Shown: piece after piece, positions 16,517 through 25,096 of the stretch
How the letters are laid out: every line of letters starts with the position of its first letter
Numbering within the stretch: the first letter of the stretch is position 1
Source: Bacillota bacterium
GTDB lineage: Bacteria; Bacillota; Clostridia; Lachnospirales; Anaerotignaceae
Direction: 5' to 3'
Length of the DNA stretch: 64,000 bases
Assembly (NCBI GenBank): GCA_019422105.1
Contig: JAHZDZ010000005.1
Span: 27,007-91,006 of the forward strand
The notes under the pieces: generated by a model
What the model saw: the letters and a program-made list of their open reading frames with translations, nothing else
Database searches by the model: none
Told to the model about the DNA's origin: nothing
Made by a program: the position numbers and the translations under genes

Positions 16517-16556
16517 AGTATTATCGTAACTACGGTATAATCTCGGTAAATTTCCG
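16517..16556. repeat. Right arm repeat of the element
   Basis: The counterpart of 9131-9170: AGTATTATCGTA, four variable bases, CGGTA, AATCTCGGTA. It lies about 80 bases inside the right core site. Confidence 0.65.
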
Positions 16557-16578
16557 CTACTTTACCCTTTTCTACGCA

Positions 16579-17256
16579 CTACATAGCCTCTAAAGCCTCG
16601 TCCTGCTTACGTCTTTCCTCAATAGCTTTTTTGGCAATCATATCCTTGACCTTCATAAGCCTTGTTGTATTGGCCCTTTCATTTTCCTCCAGCTTCATGC
16701 GGATATACTTAATCGTCTCCTGATAATTAGGAATCATTACGTTTTCCAAAGCGTTTACACGTCTTCTGGTCTTTTCTATTTCCTGCGCCAAAAGCTGTGC
16801 GCTCTTTTCACTTTCCGCCAGCCTCAAAAGAGGGCCCACAGCATCTGAAAAGGCTTCCATGGCTAAATCAAGCTCACCGGAAGTAAAGGCAAGGCCATAA
16901 GGGTAAATATCAGATTGGTTGTTTTCTGTCTTGAAATCAAAGACAGGAACATCCACACTCATAATATTTCTATTGCTCACATCAACGGCAACTGACTGCT
17001 TGGGCATCATTAACGCCTCGCCCAAATATTCCTCACTCATAACAGCCCTGGCAATAATAAAGTTTTTATAGGCAGCCTCCAAAGCGTTTTCCGCCTCTTC
17101 TCTCAGCCTTTTATTCTCCCTTACAATATCTAGGAATTGCTTCATAAGCTCATCCAGCTTATCCTTCAGAAGCTTATGTCCCCTTGTGGCGGTTTTGAGC
17201 AGCTTTTTCAGACGCGTCAGCTCCATACGGGTTGGGTTTACATTTAACCTGGCCAC
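16579..17256 (-). CDS. ntpD: V-type ATPase subunit D, chimeric 3' end
   Basis: This 225-residue protein is the central-stalk rotor subunit. It has the family's long antiparallel coiled coil (RMELTRLKKLLKTATRGHKL at the N-terminus and VNALENVMIPNYQETIKYIR near residue 170). It is the last gene of the operon. The last 20 or so codons after VKDM belong to the integrated element; they read IAKKAIEERRKQDEALEAM instead of the native VLEKAIEEKRRQDAMLGA. The protein keeps its normal length and charge pattern, so it is expected to work. Confidence 0.96.
   Translation of the reverse strand: MARLNVNPTRMELTRLKKLLKTATRGHKLLKDKLDELMKQFLDIVRENKRLREEAENALEAAYKNFIIARAVMSEEYLGEALMMPKQSVAVDVSNRNIMSVDVPVFDFKTENNQSDIYPYGLAFTSGELDLAMEAFSDAVGPLLRLAESEKSAQLLAQEIEKTRRRVNALENVMIPNYQETIKYIRMKLEENERANTTRLMKVKDMIAKKAIEERRKQDEALEAM
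16639..16652. other. Right attachment core of the element, inside ntpD
   Basis: CATATCCTTGACCT, identical to 9013-9026, encodes the VKDM part of subunit D. Codons downstream of it (16579-16638) come from the element. Confidence 0.8.
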
Positions 17257-17284
17257 ATCATCACCTCATATTCTTTAAAAAATA

Positions 17285-18661
17285 TTAATCCTTTTCGTCA
17301 TAATATTTTTCAAGGTATTCATCTCTGATACGCTTCAGCTCGCCTTTTGGAAGCTGTCTCAATAATTTCCAGCCAATATCCAGGGTCTGCTCAATTGTTC
17401 TGTCTGTCCGAAAGCCCTGGGAAACATATTCCTTCTCAAAATCCTCCGCAAATTTTGCGTAGAGAAGATCCATCTCAGAAAGAGCACTCTCGCCCAAGAT
17501 AGCCATAAGCTCCTTGGCGTCCTTACCTCTGGAGTAAGCCGCAAAAAGCTGGTTCATGGTATCCGCATGATCCTCTCTCGTTTTGCCCTTTCCTGTTCCC
17601 TTATCCTTCAGACGGGAGAGGGATGGAAGTACATCAATAGGAGGCTGTATGCCTTTTTTATAGAGGTCACGGCTGAGTATAATCTGGCCCTCAGTGATAT
17701 AGCCCGTCAAGTCGGGAATAGGATGGGTTTTGTCATCCTCCGGCATGGTAAGAATAGGGATCATGGTAATGGATCCATTCTTCCCCTTCATTCTGCCTGC
17801 CCTCTCGTACATGGTAGCAAGGTCTGTATAAAGGTAGCCCGGATAGCCTCGGCGTCCGGGGACCTCTTTTTTGGCGGCGGAAACCTCACGGAGAGCCTCC
17901 GCATAGTTTGTAATATCCGTAATGATAACCAATACGTGCATATCCTGCTCAAAAGCCAGGTATTCCGCGGCGGTCAGCGCCATACGGGGGGTAGAAACAC
18001 GCTCTACGGCAGGGTCGTTTGCAAGATTTACAAACACAACAGAACGGTCAATGGCACCGGTTGCCTTAAAATCGCTGATAAAGAAATCGGCGTCCTCAAA
18101 GGTAATACCGACAGCGGCAAATACAACGGCAAATTTGCTGTCAGTGCCACGCACCTTGGCCTGACGTGCAATCTGCACCGCAAGGTTATTGTGGGGAAGA
18201 CCCGAGCCTGAGAATATAGGAAGCTTCTGTCCCCTGACCAGTGTATTCAAACCGTCAATTGCGGAGACGCCCGTCTGTATAAACTCGGAAGGATAATCAC
18301 GTGCCGCCGGATTGATAGGCGCGCCGTTAATATCCAGTCTCTTATCTGGAATGATTTCAGGACCGCCGTCAATGGGCTTGCCCATGCCGCTGAACACACG
18401 GCCCAAAATATCCGGTGATACGCCAAAGTCAAGAGATTTTCCCAAAAACCGAACCTTGCTGTCAGAAAGGTTGATACCGGTTGAACTCTCAAAAAGCTGT
18501 ACCAAAGCGGTATCACCATTAACCTCAAGCACCTTGCAGCGGCGGATTTCGCCGTCAGAAAGCTCAATCTCTCCCAGCTCGTCGTATTTTACGCCGTCTA
18601 CGCCTGTAACAAGCATCAGAGGGCCGGCAACTTCCTGAATCGATCTGTATTCCTTTATCAT
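17285..18661 (-). CDS. ntpB: V-type ATPase subunit B
   Basis: This 458-residue protein is the non-catalytic nucleotide-binding subunit of the V1 head. It shows the N-terminal beta barrel (GEIELSDGEIRRCKVLEV) and the family sequence VRGQKLPIFSGSGLPHNNLA in place of a working P-loop. PGRRGYPGYLYTDLATMYERAG is typical of the B subunit. It overlaps ntpA by four bases and is followed by ntpD. Confidence 0.97.
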   Translation of the reverse strand: MIKEYRSIQEVAGPLMLVTGVDGVKYDELGEIELSDGEIRRCKVLEVNGDTALVQLFESSTGINLSDSKVRFLGKSLDFGVSPDILGRVFSGMGKPIDGGPEIIPDKRLDINGAPINPAARDYPSEFIQTGVSAIDGLNTLVRGQKLPIFSGSGLPHNNLAVQIARQAKVRGTDSKFAVVFAAVGITFEDADFFISDFKATGAIDRSVVFVNLANDPAVERVSTPRMALTAAEYLAFEQDMHVLVIITDITNYAEALREVSAAKKEVPGRRGYPGYLYTDLATMYERAGRMKGKNGSITMIPILTMPEDDKTHPIPDLTGYITEGQIILSRDLYKKGIQPPIDVLPSLSRLKDKGTGKGKTREDHADTMNQLFAAYSRGKDAKELMAILGESALSEMDLLYAKFAEDFEKEYVSQGFRTDRTIEQTLDIGWKLLRQLPKGELKRIRDEYLEKYYDEKD

Positions 18662-20433
18662 AATTCATCCGCCCCCTTCTTTATCAATTCATCAATTTCT
18701 CCGCGGATTTCATTTTCAATTTCATCAAATGCCGTATCCACATTTTCCTCTTCCACATATTTTGCACGCCCAATTTTCTCCAAAATCGGAAGCTTGATAA
18801 TCTTGTTGATTGAAATTCCCTGCTTGATGGCAGCTGCCGCCTCATCTCTGAACATCAGTATCAGGCCAAGCATCCTGTACTGCTTGTGGAGGGAGGTATA
18901 AGTGTCAACCTCATGGAAAGAGTTCTGGTGCAGGAAGTCCTCACGGATAGAGCGTGTCACCTCAAGTATCAGCCTGTCGGAGTCAGACAGAGAATCCACA
19001 CCGACCAGCTGAACAATTTCCTGAAGCTCACTTTCCACCTGCAATAATCTCATGGCTTCCGCACGCCTTGCGGCAAAGCCCTCCGCTACGTTTTTATCCG
19101 TCCACAGGTCAATTTTATCCTGATAGAGGGAATAGCTGCTCAGCCAGTTGATAGCAGGAAAGTGTCTCTTATAGGCAAGAGACGCATCCAGTCCCCAGAA
19201 TACCTTGACGATACGCAGAGTCGCCTGGCTGACAGGCTCTGAGGTATCGCCTCCGGGAGGAGATACGGCGCCAATGGCTGTCAGTGTTCCCACTCTTCCG
19301 TCGCTTCCCAGACAGTTTACCTTCCCTGCTCGCTCATAGAACTGGGCAAGACGGGATCCAAGATATGCGGGGTAGCCCTCCTCACCAGGCATCTCCTCAA
19401 GTCTTCCGCTCATCTCCCTGAGGGCCTCGGCCCATCTGGAAGTTGAATCCGCCATAAGCGCAACGCTGTAACCCATATCTCTGAAATATTCCGCTATGGT
19501 AATACCTGTATAGATAGATGCCTCACGAGCCGCAACAGGCATATCGGAGGTATTGGCGATTAAAACGGTTCTCTGCATAAGGCTCTCGCCGGTGCGAGGG
19601 TCTTTTAACTCAGGAAACTCGTTTAAAACGTCCGTCATTTCATTTCCACGCTCACCGCAGCCGATATAGACCACAATATCGGCGTCAGCCCATTTTGCAA
19701 GCTGATGCTGCGTTACTGTCTTGCCGCTGCCGAAAGGCCCCGGAATTGCCGCAACGCCGCCCTTTGTGATTGGGAAAAAGGTATCGATAACCCTCTGTCC
19801 TGTCACCAGAAGGGAATCCGGTGTCTCCTTTGACTGGTAGGGCCTCTCCTTACGCACAGGCCATTTCTGCATCATTGTCACATTTATATCCCGCCCTTTG
19901 GCGTCTGTCACAACGCAGACTGTATCCTCTACCGTATAGCTGCCCTCTTTTATCTCTTTGATAGTGCCGTTTAGTCCCACGGGAATCATAATTTTACACT
20001 GCACAACAGGAGTTTCCTGCACATAGCCGATAATGTCACCCTGTGAAACCCTGTCGCCTGCCTTTTTGGTTGCAATAAAATCCCATTTTGCGCTCCGGTT
20101 CAGGGAATCCGCCTGAATACCCTTTTGGATATTGGTGCCGCTGAGCTCATACAGCTTTTCAAGCGGGCGCTGGATACCATCATAAATTGTGGAAATCAGT
20201 CCCGGTCCAAGCTCAACGCTCATTGGAATACCAAGAGAAACTACCTCCTCGCCGGGGCCTAAGCCTGACGTCTCCTCATAAACCTGAATAGAAGCCTTGT
20301 CACCGTGCATTTCAATAATCTCGCCGATAAGCTTCTTCTCCGAAACCCTAACGACGTCAAACATGTTCGCGTCTCTCATGCCCTCCGCTATAACAAGCGG
20401 CCCGGACACCTTAACGACTGTGCCTGTTTTCAT
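18658..20433 (-). CDS. ntpA: V-type ATPase catalytic subunit A
   Basis: This 591-residue protein is the catalytic subunit. The P-loop GPFGSGKT is at residues 232-239, followed by the catalytic region CGERGNEM. A non-homologous insert of about 100 residues (roughly 110-210), typical of A subunits, is present. ATP hydrolysis or synthesis occurs at the A-B interfaces. It overlaps ntpB by four bases and follows ntpF closely. Confidence 0.98.
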   Translation of the reverse strand: MKTGTVVKVSGPLVIAEGMRDANMFDVVRVSEKKLIGEIIEMHGDKASIQVYEETSGLGPGEEVVSLGIPMSVELGPGLISTIYDGIQRPLEKLYELSGTNIQKGIQADSLNRSAKWDFIATKKAGDRVSQGDIIGYVQETPVVQCKIMIPVGLNGTIKEIKEGSYTVEDTVCVVTDAKGRDINVTMMQKWPVRKERPYQSKETPDSLLVTGQRVIDTFFPITKGGVAAIPGPFGSGKTVTQHQLAKWADADIVVYIGCGERGNEMTDVLNEFPELKDPRTGESLMQRTVLIANTSDMPVAAREASIYTGITIAEYFRDMGYSVALMADSTSRWAEALREMSGRLEEMPGEEGYPAYLGSRLAQFYERAGKVNCLGSDGRVGTLTAIGAVSPPGGDTSEPVSQATLRIVKVFWGLDASLAYKRHFPAINWLSSYSLYQDKIDLWTDKNVAEGFAARRAEAMRLLQVESELQEIVQLVGVDSLSDSDRLILEVTRSIREDFLHQNSFHEVDTYTSLHKQYRMLGLILMFRDEAAAAIKQGISINKIIKLPILEKIGRAKYVEEENVDTAFDEIENEIRGEIDELIKKGADEL

Positions 20434-20448
20434 ATTCTCTTCACCACT

Positions 20449-20766
20449 CTATTCTTTAAACAATATGTCTGTGCCGATAGCACGTTTCGTAGATTCTCTT
20501 ATTTCATTCATTCCAAGTCCCATACTTCCGCCTATGCCCGGTATGACAATAATGGCAGGGAGCTGTAAATCCTTGTATCTTGCTATAGTTTCCTTTGCCA
20601 GAAGACTGGCCTGTTCCGTGATATAAATAATGGCATATTCCTCTTCGACCAGCTTATGTATGGTCTTTTTGATTTCATCAGACCCATAAGCAGGATAGAT
20701 ATCTATGCCAAGGGCAAGAAAGCCTAAAATGCTGTCCTTGTCCCCTACCACTCCTACTTTATACAT
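20449..20766 (-). CDS. ntpF: V-type ATPase subunit F
   Basis: The ATG at 20766 is preferred because GAGGG lies upstream, giving 105 residues. The Rossmann-like start MYKVGVVGDKDSILGFLALG and the glycine-rich end are typical of subunit F, which binds subunit D in the rotor shaft. It overlaps the ntpC stop by a few bases. Confidence 0.94.
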   Translation of the reverse strand: MYKVGVVGDKDSILGFLALGIDIYPAYGSDEIKKTIHKLVEEEYAIIYITEQASLLAKETIARYKDLQLPAIIVIPGIGGSMGLGMNEIRESTKRAIGTDILFKE

Positions 20767-21739
20767 AAGCATCCCTCAATCTTTCTTTGATGGTTTCGCT
20801 GTCAATATTGTTAAGCTTTCCCGTCATAATGATCCGTATGGCCTTTATCTCCGTTTCTCTTGCGTACACATAGGCCACCAGCGGTTCTAGGGTCAGGCTG
20901 ACAAGCTTTGCTTCCCTGACAAAATCCATCATATAGTTGTCGCACGCCTTTTCAAAGGCGGTAAAACCGTTTTCCATTTCCTTTTCACAAAGGGTGCCGT
21001 AGTCAGAAGCCGAAAAATACTTCAGATAATTCTCACTGTCCTCAAAGGCTTTCTCAAAGGTATCCAGTGAAATCGTGCCCTCCTCCAAAAATACATTGGC
21101 AAAGGCATCAAAGCCCTTTTTCATGTTCCGAATCCTCAAAAAGCTTTTGAGATTTGTCAAATCGCTTAATTTGGAAACGTACCGGATTAAAAAGCTGTTT
21201 TTGCTTTCCTTTGCAGTACGCATCATTTCTTGGTAGCACGCCTTATCCAGCACAATATCTATAGTCTGCCCGCTCTGGGTTTTATGGTACAGCTCAAAGG
21301 CATCCTTTACCGCATTCGCCATGACTGGAGAAAATGCTGAGAAGTCTCTGTTTTCAAGCATCTTCTTTAGGTTTTCCTTCTCAAGTGTGCCGCCCTCAAC
21401 CAGGTATCTGTCACCGTTTGTGCCGGAGAGCTCACTTTTCAGCAGCACCTTTAAATTATGGTAGTCATTTTTGTAGAGGAAAATATCCATAAAATTTTCG
21501 TCGGGCACCAGCTCCCCTATTGTCTTATACATTTCCCTCGTCCTGTCTGACAACAGCTTTTCATAGTCATGAACATCAAAGGACGAATCAAGGGCAGTTC
21601 CTCCCTCCGTCATAATGCGCAGAGCGTCTTCGGCACTTTTTGCCTCCGCCATCTGATAAAGCGCCTGCTGTGACAAAATTTTCTGCTCCAGCATGCGGAT
21701 ACGGGCAACGGCATAAGGATAAATATTCTCTTTTGACAT
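20759..21739 (-). CDS. ntpC: V-type ATPase subunit C (d-type)
   Basis: This 326-residue all-helical protein joins the central stalk to the K ring. The start YPYAVARIRMLEQKILSQQ and the middle YKNDYHNLKVLLKSELSG are family signatures. It overlaps ntpF slightly and follows ntpE by 15 bases. Confidence 0.94.
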   Translation of the reverse strand: MSKENIYPYAVARIRMLEQKILSQQALYQMAEAKSAEDALRIMTEGGTALDSSFDVHDYEKLLSDRTREMYKTIGELVPDENFMDIFLYKNDYHNLKVLLKSELSGTNGDRYLVEGGTLEKENLKKMLENRDFSAFSPVMANAVKDAFELYHKTQSGQTIDIVLDKACYQEMMRTAKESKNSFLIRYVSKLSDLTNLKSFLRIRNMKKGFDAFANVFLEEGTISLDTFEKAFEDSENYLKYFSASDYGTLCEKEMENGFTAFEKACDNYMMDFVREAKLVSLTLEPLVAYVYARETEIKAIRIIMTGKLNNIDSETIKERLRDAYV

Positions 21740-21754
21740 TCCTATTTACCCCCT

Positions 21755-22318
21755 TTAACGAAACAGTATCTGGGTTGCTGCCATCTCTAACTGATCCCGT
21801 TCTACCGTCATAATAGATTCAAAGGAATAATTATATTCAATATCCCCGTTTTTTACAATAAAGCCTTTTGAAAGTTCTCTTGCCTCGTCGGAAAGCCTGT
21901 AGCCTGCATTCACCACAGCGTCTCCAAACTTCTTTTTGTCCTCAGAAGATAAAATGATTTCATCCTCCGCCCCTATATTGGCCTTGGAGAGCATGGAAAA
22001 TATGGTTTTTTCATATTCCTTATCGCTCAGAGAAAAAAGTGTTTCCTTTGCTTCCCGCAATACCTCCTCCAAAACCTCCTGCTTCGTCTGAAGGATTCTT
22101 TTTTTCGCTTCCATCTGGGCCGCAGAAATACCCCTGTCGGCCTCTTTTTGTGCCTCCGCTTCAGAAAGCTTTCTTAACTGGGCTTTTTCCTTATTGGACT
22201 TATCCTCTGCTTCCTGAACCCACCTGTCCGCTTCCATGCGGGCAGATGAAAGAATTTTTTCCGCTTCTTCTCTGGCATCCGAAATAATCTTGTCTATAAT
22301 CTTTTGCTCATTACTCAT
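21755..22318 (-). CDS. ntpE: V-type ATPase subunit E
   Basis: This 187-residue peripheral stalk protein has a long charged N-terminal coiled coil (KIIDKIISDAREEAEKILSS) and a globular alpha/beta C-terminus. It pairs with the G/H-like subunit at the head of the operon. Length is normal for bacterial E subunits. Confidence 0.92.
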   Translation of the reverse strand: MSNEQKIIDKIISDAREEAEKILSSARMEADRWVQEAEDKSNKEKAQLRKLSEAEAQKEADRGISAAQMEAKKRILQTKQEVLEEVLREAKETLFSLSDKEYEKTIFSMLSKANIGAEDEIILSSEDKKKFGDAVVNAGYRLSDEARELSKGFIVKNGDIEYNYSFESIMTVERDQLEMAATQILFR

Positions 22319-22362
22319 AGGACTATCCTCCTTCTTTTATAATTTGAAAAGATGATCTCCTA

Positions 22363-22854
22363 TCAGCCTACCACGATACCATTCCAAGCAAGGAAAGAAA
22401 CAAGCAGTCCGAGAAGGGCGTATGTCTCAACAATTGCCGCAAATGTAATCGCTTTACCAAGCTCATCCGGCTTCTTTGCTACAAGGCTTACACCAGCCGC
22501 TGCCGCCTTGCCCTGATAAATAGCGGAATAAAAGCCCACAATGCCAATCGGAATACCTGCCGCCAGAAACTGAAGGCCCTGTGCCGCTGTAAGCTCAACG
22601 CCGCTGCCCAAAAGTCCTGCTTTTGTCAGAATAAGGAAGGCAATAATGAATCCGTAAAGTCCCTGTGTACCGGGAAGAAGCTGCAAAACCAAAAGTTTAC
22701 CGAATTTACTCGGATCCTCGCTGATAACGCCTGCCGCAGCCTGCCCGCCAAGGGATGTGCCTTTGGCAGAACCCATACCTGCCAGCCCAGCTGCGATAGC
22801 GGCGCCCAAAATTGCTAAAAACTGACCACTAGATAACGAATTTAAAAATTCCAT
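22363..22854 (-). CDS. ntpK: V-type ATPase subunit K, sodium-type rotor ring protein
   Basis: This 163-residue membrane protein has two fused two-helix hairpins, the V-type proteolipid form. The ion site of the Enterococcus hirae sodium ring is conserved: Leu60, Thr63, Gln64 and Tyr67 in LQLLPGTQGLYGF, Gln114 in YQGKAAAAG and Glu143 in VETYALLG. Proton-type rings lack this full ligand set, so sodium coupling is predicted. It follows ntpI by three bases, a tight operon. Confidence 0.96.
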   Translation of the reverse strand: MEFLNSLSSGQFLAILGAAIAAGLAGMGSAKGTSLGGQAAAGVISEDPSKFGKLLVLQLLPGTQGLYGFIIAFLILTKAGLLGSGVELTAAQGLQFLAAGIPIGIVGFYSAIYQGKAAAAGVSLVAKKPDELGKAITFAAIVETYALLGLLVSFLAWNGIVVG

Positions 22855-22857
22855 ACT

Positions 22858-24783
22858 TTACATCTCCTCGTTTTTAATATTTGTATACTTCGTCTTATAT
22901 TGAAAAGGCTTAAAAGGAATTCCGCCGCCTTCATAAAATTTACCGAAAAATTCAACGTACTGAAGTCTGCTGGTATGCACATAAGCGCCCAGAGCATTTA
23001 TCAAAAGGTTGACTGTATGCCCGATAACACCGATAATAATTGCCGGAACCGGCCCCGCCATCTGTCCCAGAAGATTGATAACCTGGCTGATTACGCCGGT
23101 ACTCAGGCAAAGCGCCATAAGCCTTGAATAGGACAGTATATCAGACATATAGCCCGTTATGTCATAGAGACTTGAAACACCCTTAAATGCCTTTGTAAAA
23201 ATGCCGCGGAAGCTTCTGCCCTGTGTCAGAACCAGCAGCACCGCGCCTATAATGGCCAGATACTTTCCTACTGTCGACCAGATTCCAATATCCCCCGCTA
23301 CCACCGGCACTACCAAAAGGCACACGCCCGTAACAAAAAGATACCAGGAGCCCACATCCACCGCTGCGTCAAATGCGTGCCCGCTGCGGATTAGATTCAC
23401 AGCCTTAATGCCTAGGCCCACATAAATGTGGATGATACCAAACAGAAAGGACAGCCCCATCAAAAGCATGACATCCTCAAGAGGATTAATCATTGCCTTA
23501 ACCGGGAACAGATCTCCGAAAATACTGCCGAACACAAGGCCCCAAAGTACAGTGGAAACACCGCAGAGCGCCAGCATTTTAATCAAATTTCCCTGACCCT
23601 TCGGATATTTCTTTTTCCAAACTACAAATCCACAGACTGCCGCTATGATAAGCCCGTATCCGGCATCACTTAACATAAGGCCGAAAAATACAAAATAGAA
23701 AAATGCCATAATCGGGTTGGGGTCAATTTCCCCCGGCGCCGGACAGCTGTACATGTTGGTAATGGATTCAAAAGGAGTCACCAATGCGTTATTTTTTAAT
23801 AATATAGGATAATTATCCTCCGCGTCTGCCTGTCGGGAATCCACTGAGCAGATAAACTTTTCCGTTAATTCCTTTGTCAGTGCGTCGCTTTTGCTCCTTG
23901 GCACCCATCCCTCCATAAGAAATGTATTTTGTGTTTTCACCAAATTGCCCACGGCAGACTTTTCTTCCCTCGCCAGAGTAAAATAATCATAGGCGTTTTC
24001 CAATTTAGGAAGCAGATAAGCGCTGCCCTTTACTCTTTCCCCAATTTCTTCTCTCAATTTGTTGTTTTCCTGCAGCTTTTCTTCATACCCTTTGATGCAT
24101 TGAGCGGGCGTTCCTTTCTCTTCATGAAAGGATACAGCAGAAAAACCAAAATTTTTCAAGCTTTCTGTCACGTCATCAAAACAGCTTTTATGCGCCGCAA
24201 TATAGATATACTGCAGTAATTTGTCCTGATCAACCACATCAGCAAAAGCGGCAAAGCTTTCCTCATCAAACTTTTCCCTTATCTGATTGATATTAACACC
24301 TGCGGGAATGGTTCCTAAAATCGTTCTCACAGATTTTGTTTCCATACCATCAAAGGGAACATCATATTTAATCCAGGGAATCAGCTGATTCTTGGCATTC
24401 GTCAGATTGTTCTCGACAGCCTGAAGAGATTGCATCTGTCTGACAGCATCGTTAATCTCCTTCGCCTTTAGAAAGTTTTCTTCAGCCTCGTCCTCCGTCA
24501 TCGCCTCAAATTCATTTTGAGGGGCAAAAAAGGAGTTTTTAATTTTTGCTTCACTTCGGACCGCGTTTATGGCCTGCTCAATCTGGAAAGCTTTCTGGTC
24601 TATTTCCATTACTTTGGACTCTTCTCCGTCCTTCATAAGGAAATTTCTCCATTCCTCTTCCTCTGTCAAATAGGCACTGTCGTCTATCTGTACAAATCCG
24701 CGCTTCATGAGTAGCTTTAAAATCTGGCTTTTCTGGCTTTCCAGCCCAACAATAGAAATTTTATTCATTGGAACAATTGCCAT
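22858..24783 (-). CDS. ntpI: V-type ATPase subunit I
   Basis: This 641-residue protein has a soluble N-terminal half with coiled coils and a C-terminal half with seven or eight membrane segments, starting near PIMAFFYFVFFGLMLSDAGY. It is the stator a-subunit that forms the ion half-channels and includes the conserved region DILSYSRLMALCLSTGVI. The start overlaps the upstream gene by about 20 bases. Confidence 0.96.
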   Translation of the reverse strand: MAIVPMNKISIVGLESQKSQILKLLMKRGFVQIDDSAYLTEEEEWRNFLMKDGEESKVMEIDQKAFQIEQAINAVRSEAKIKNSFFAPQNEFEAMTEDEAEENFLKAKEINDAVRQMQSLQAVENNLTNAKNQLIPWIKYDVPFDGMETKSVRTILGTIPAGVNINQIREKFDEESFAAFADVVDQDKLLQYIYIAAHKSCFDDVTESLKNFGFSAVSFHEEKGTPAQCIKGYEEKLQENNKLREEIGERVKGSAYLLPKLENAYDYFTLAREEKSAVGNLVKTQNTFLMEGWVPRSKSDALTKELTEKFICSVDSRQADAEDNYPILLKNNALVTPFESITNMYSCPAPGEIDPNPIMAFFYFVFFGLMLSDAGYGLIIAAVCGFVVWKKKYPKGQGNLIKMLALCGVSTVLWGLVFGSIFGDLFPVKAMINPLEDVMLLMGLSFLFGIIHIYVGLGIKAVNLIRSGHAFDAAVDVGSWYLFVTGVCLLVVPVVAGDIGIWSTVGKYLAIIGAVLLVLTQGRSFRGIFTKAFKGVSSLYDITGYMSDILSYSRLMALCLSTGVISQVINLLGQMAGPVPAIIIGVIGHTVNLLINALGAYVHTSRLQYVEFFGKFYEGGGIPFKPFQYKTKYTNIKNEEM

Positions 24784-25096
24784 CGTCTCCCACTACCCTT
24801 CCTAAAACCGCCTTCACTGCTTCGGATTTTTTTGCGCCGGCGGTTTCCTTAATTTTTTTGCACTGGCTGTCTGCCTCCGACAAAATTTCACTTATCTTCG
24901 GCTGGCTTGAAGCAACCGCTTTTTGGATAAGCTCCTCCTCCACAAGCTTTGCTTCTTTTTTTGCAGAGGCCAAAATTTCATTGCTTCTTCTAACCGTCTC
25001 CGCTTTCAGGTTCTCAGCTTCCTTTAAAGCCTCCGCCTTGATGCCGTCGGCATTCTTTTCAGCCTCAACAATACCTCTCATAATTTCTAAAGCCAC
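24761..25096 (-). CDS. V-type ATPase peripheral stalk subunit G/H-like
   Basis: The GTG at 25096 fits GAGGTGAGAT better than the one at 25105, giving about 111 residues. The protein is a continuous coiled coil rich in Ala, Glu and Lys (AEKNADGIKAEALKEAENLK). Such proteins pair with subunit E in the peripheral stalk, and this position before ntpI is usual for the gene often called ntpG or ahaH. The exact name is uncertain. It is the first gene of the operon. Confidence 0.8.
   Translation of the reverse strand: MALEIMRGIVEAEKNADGIKAEALKEAENLKAETVRRSNEILASAKKEAKLVEEELIQKAVASSQPKISEILSEADSQCKKIKETAGAKKSEAVKAVLGRVVGDDGNCSNE

Larger units (their letters stand above)
9013..16652. mobile_element. 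7.6 kb integrative element inserted in the 3' end of ntpD
   Basis: The element is bounded by 14-base direct repeats at 9013-9026 and 16639-16652. It has near-identical 40-base arm repeats just inside both ends (9131-9170, 16517-16556) and a tyrosine integrase beside the left end. Insertion split ntpD, but the element supplies a replacement 3' end (16579-16638) and a new terminator (16471-16506). Contents: type I toxin-antitoxin, integrase, two small unknown genes, an LRR lipoprotein, a secreted stalk-domain protein, a ribbon-helix-helix protein, a DUF6809-like protein, a serine recombinase and one unknown protein. I see no relaxase, replication initiator, conjugation or phage structural gene. 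It is more likely a small genomic island or a mobilizable/satellite element than a complete ICE. Confidence 0.88.

Noticed and set aside
9013..16652. Complete ICE, plasmid or prophage
   Set aside because: No relaxase, type IV secretion, replication initiator, portal, terminase or capsid gene is visible in 7.6 kb.
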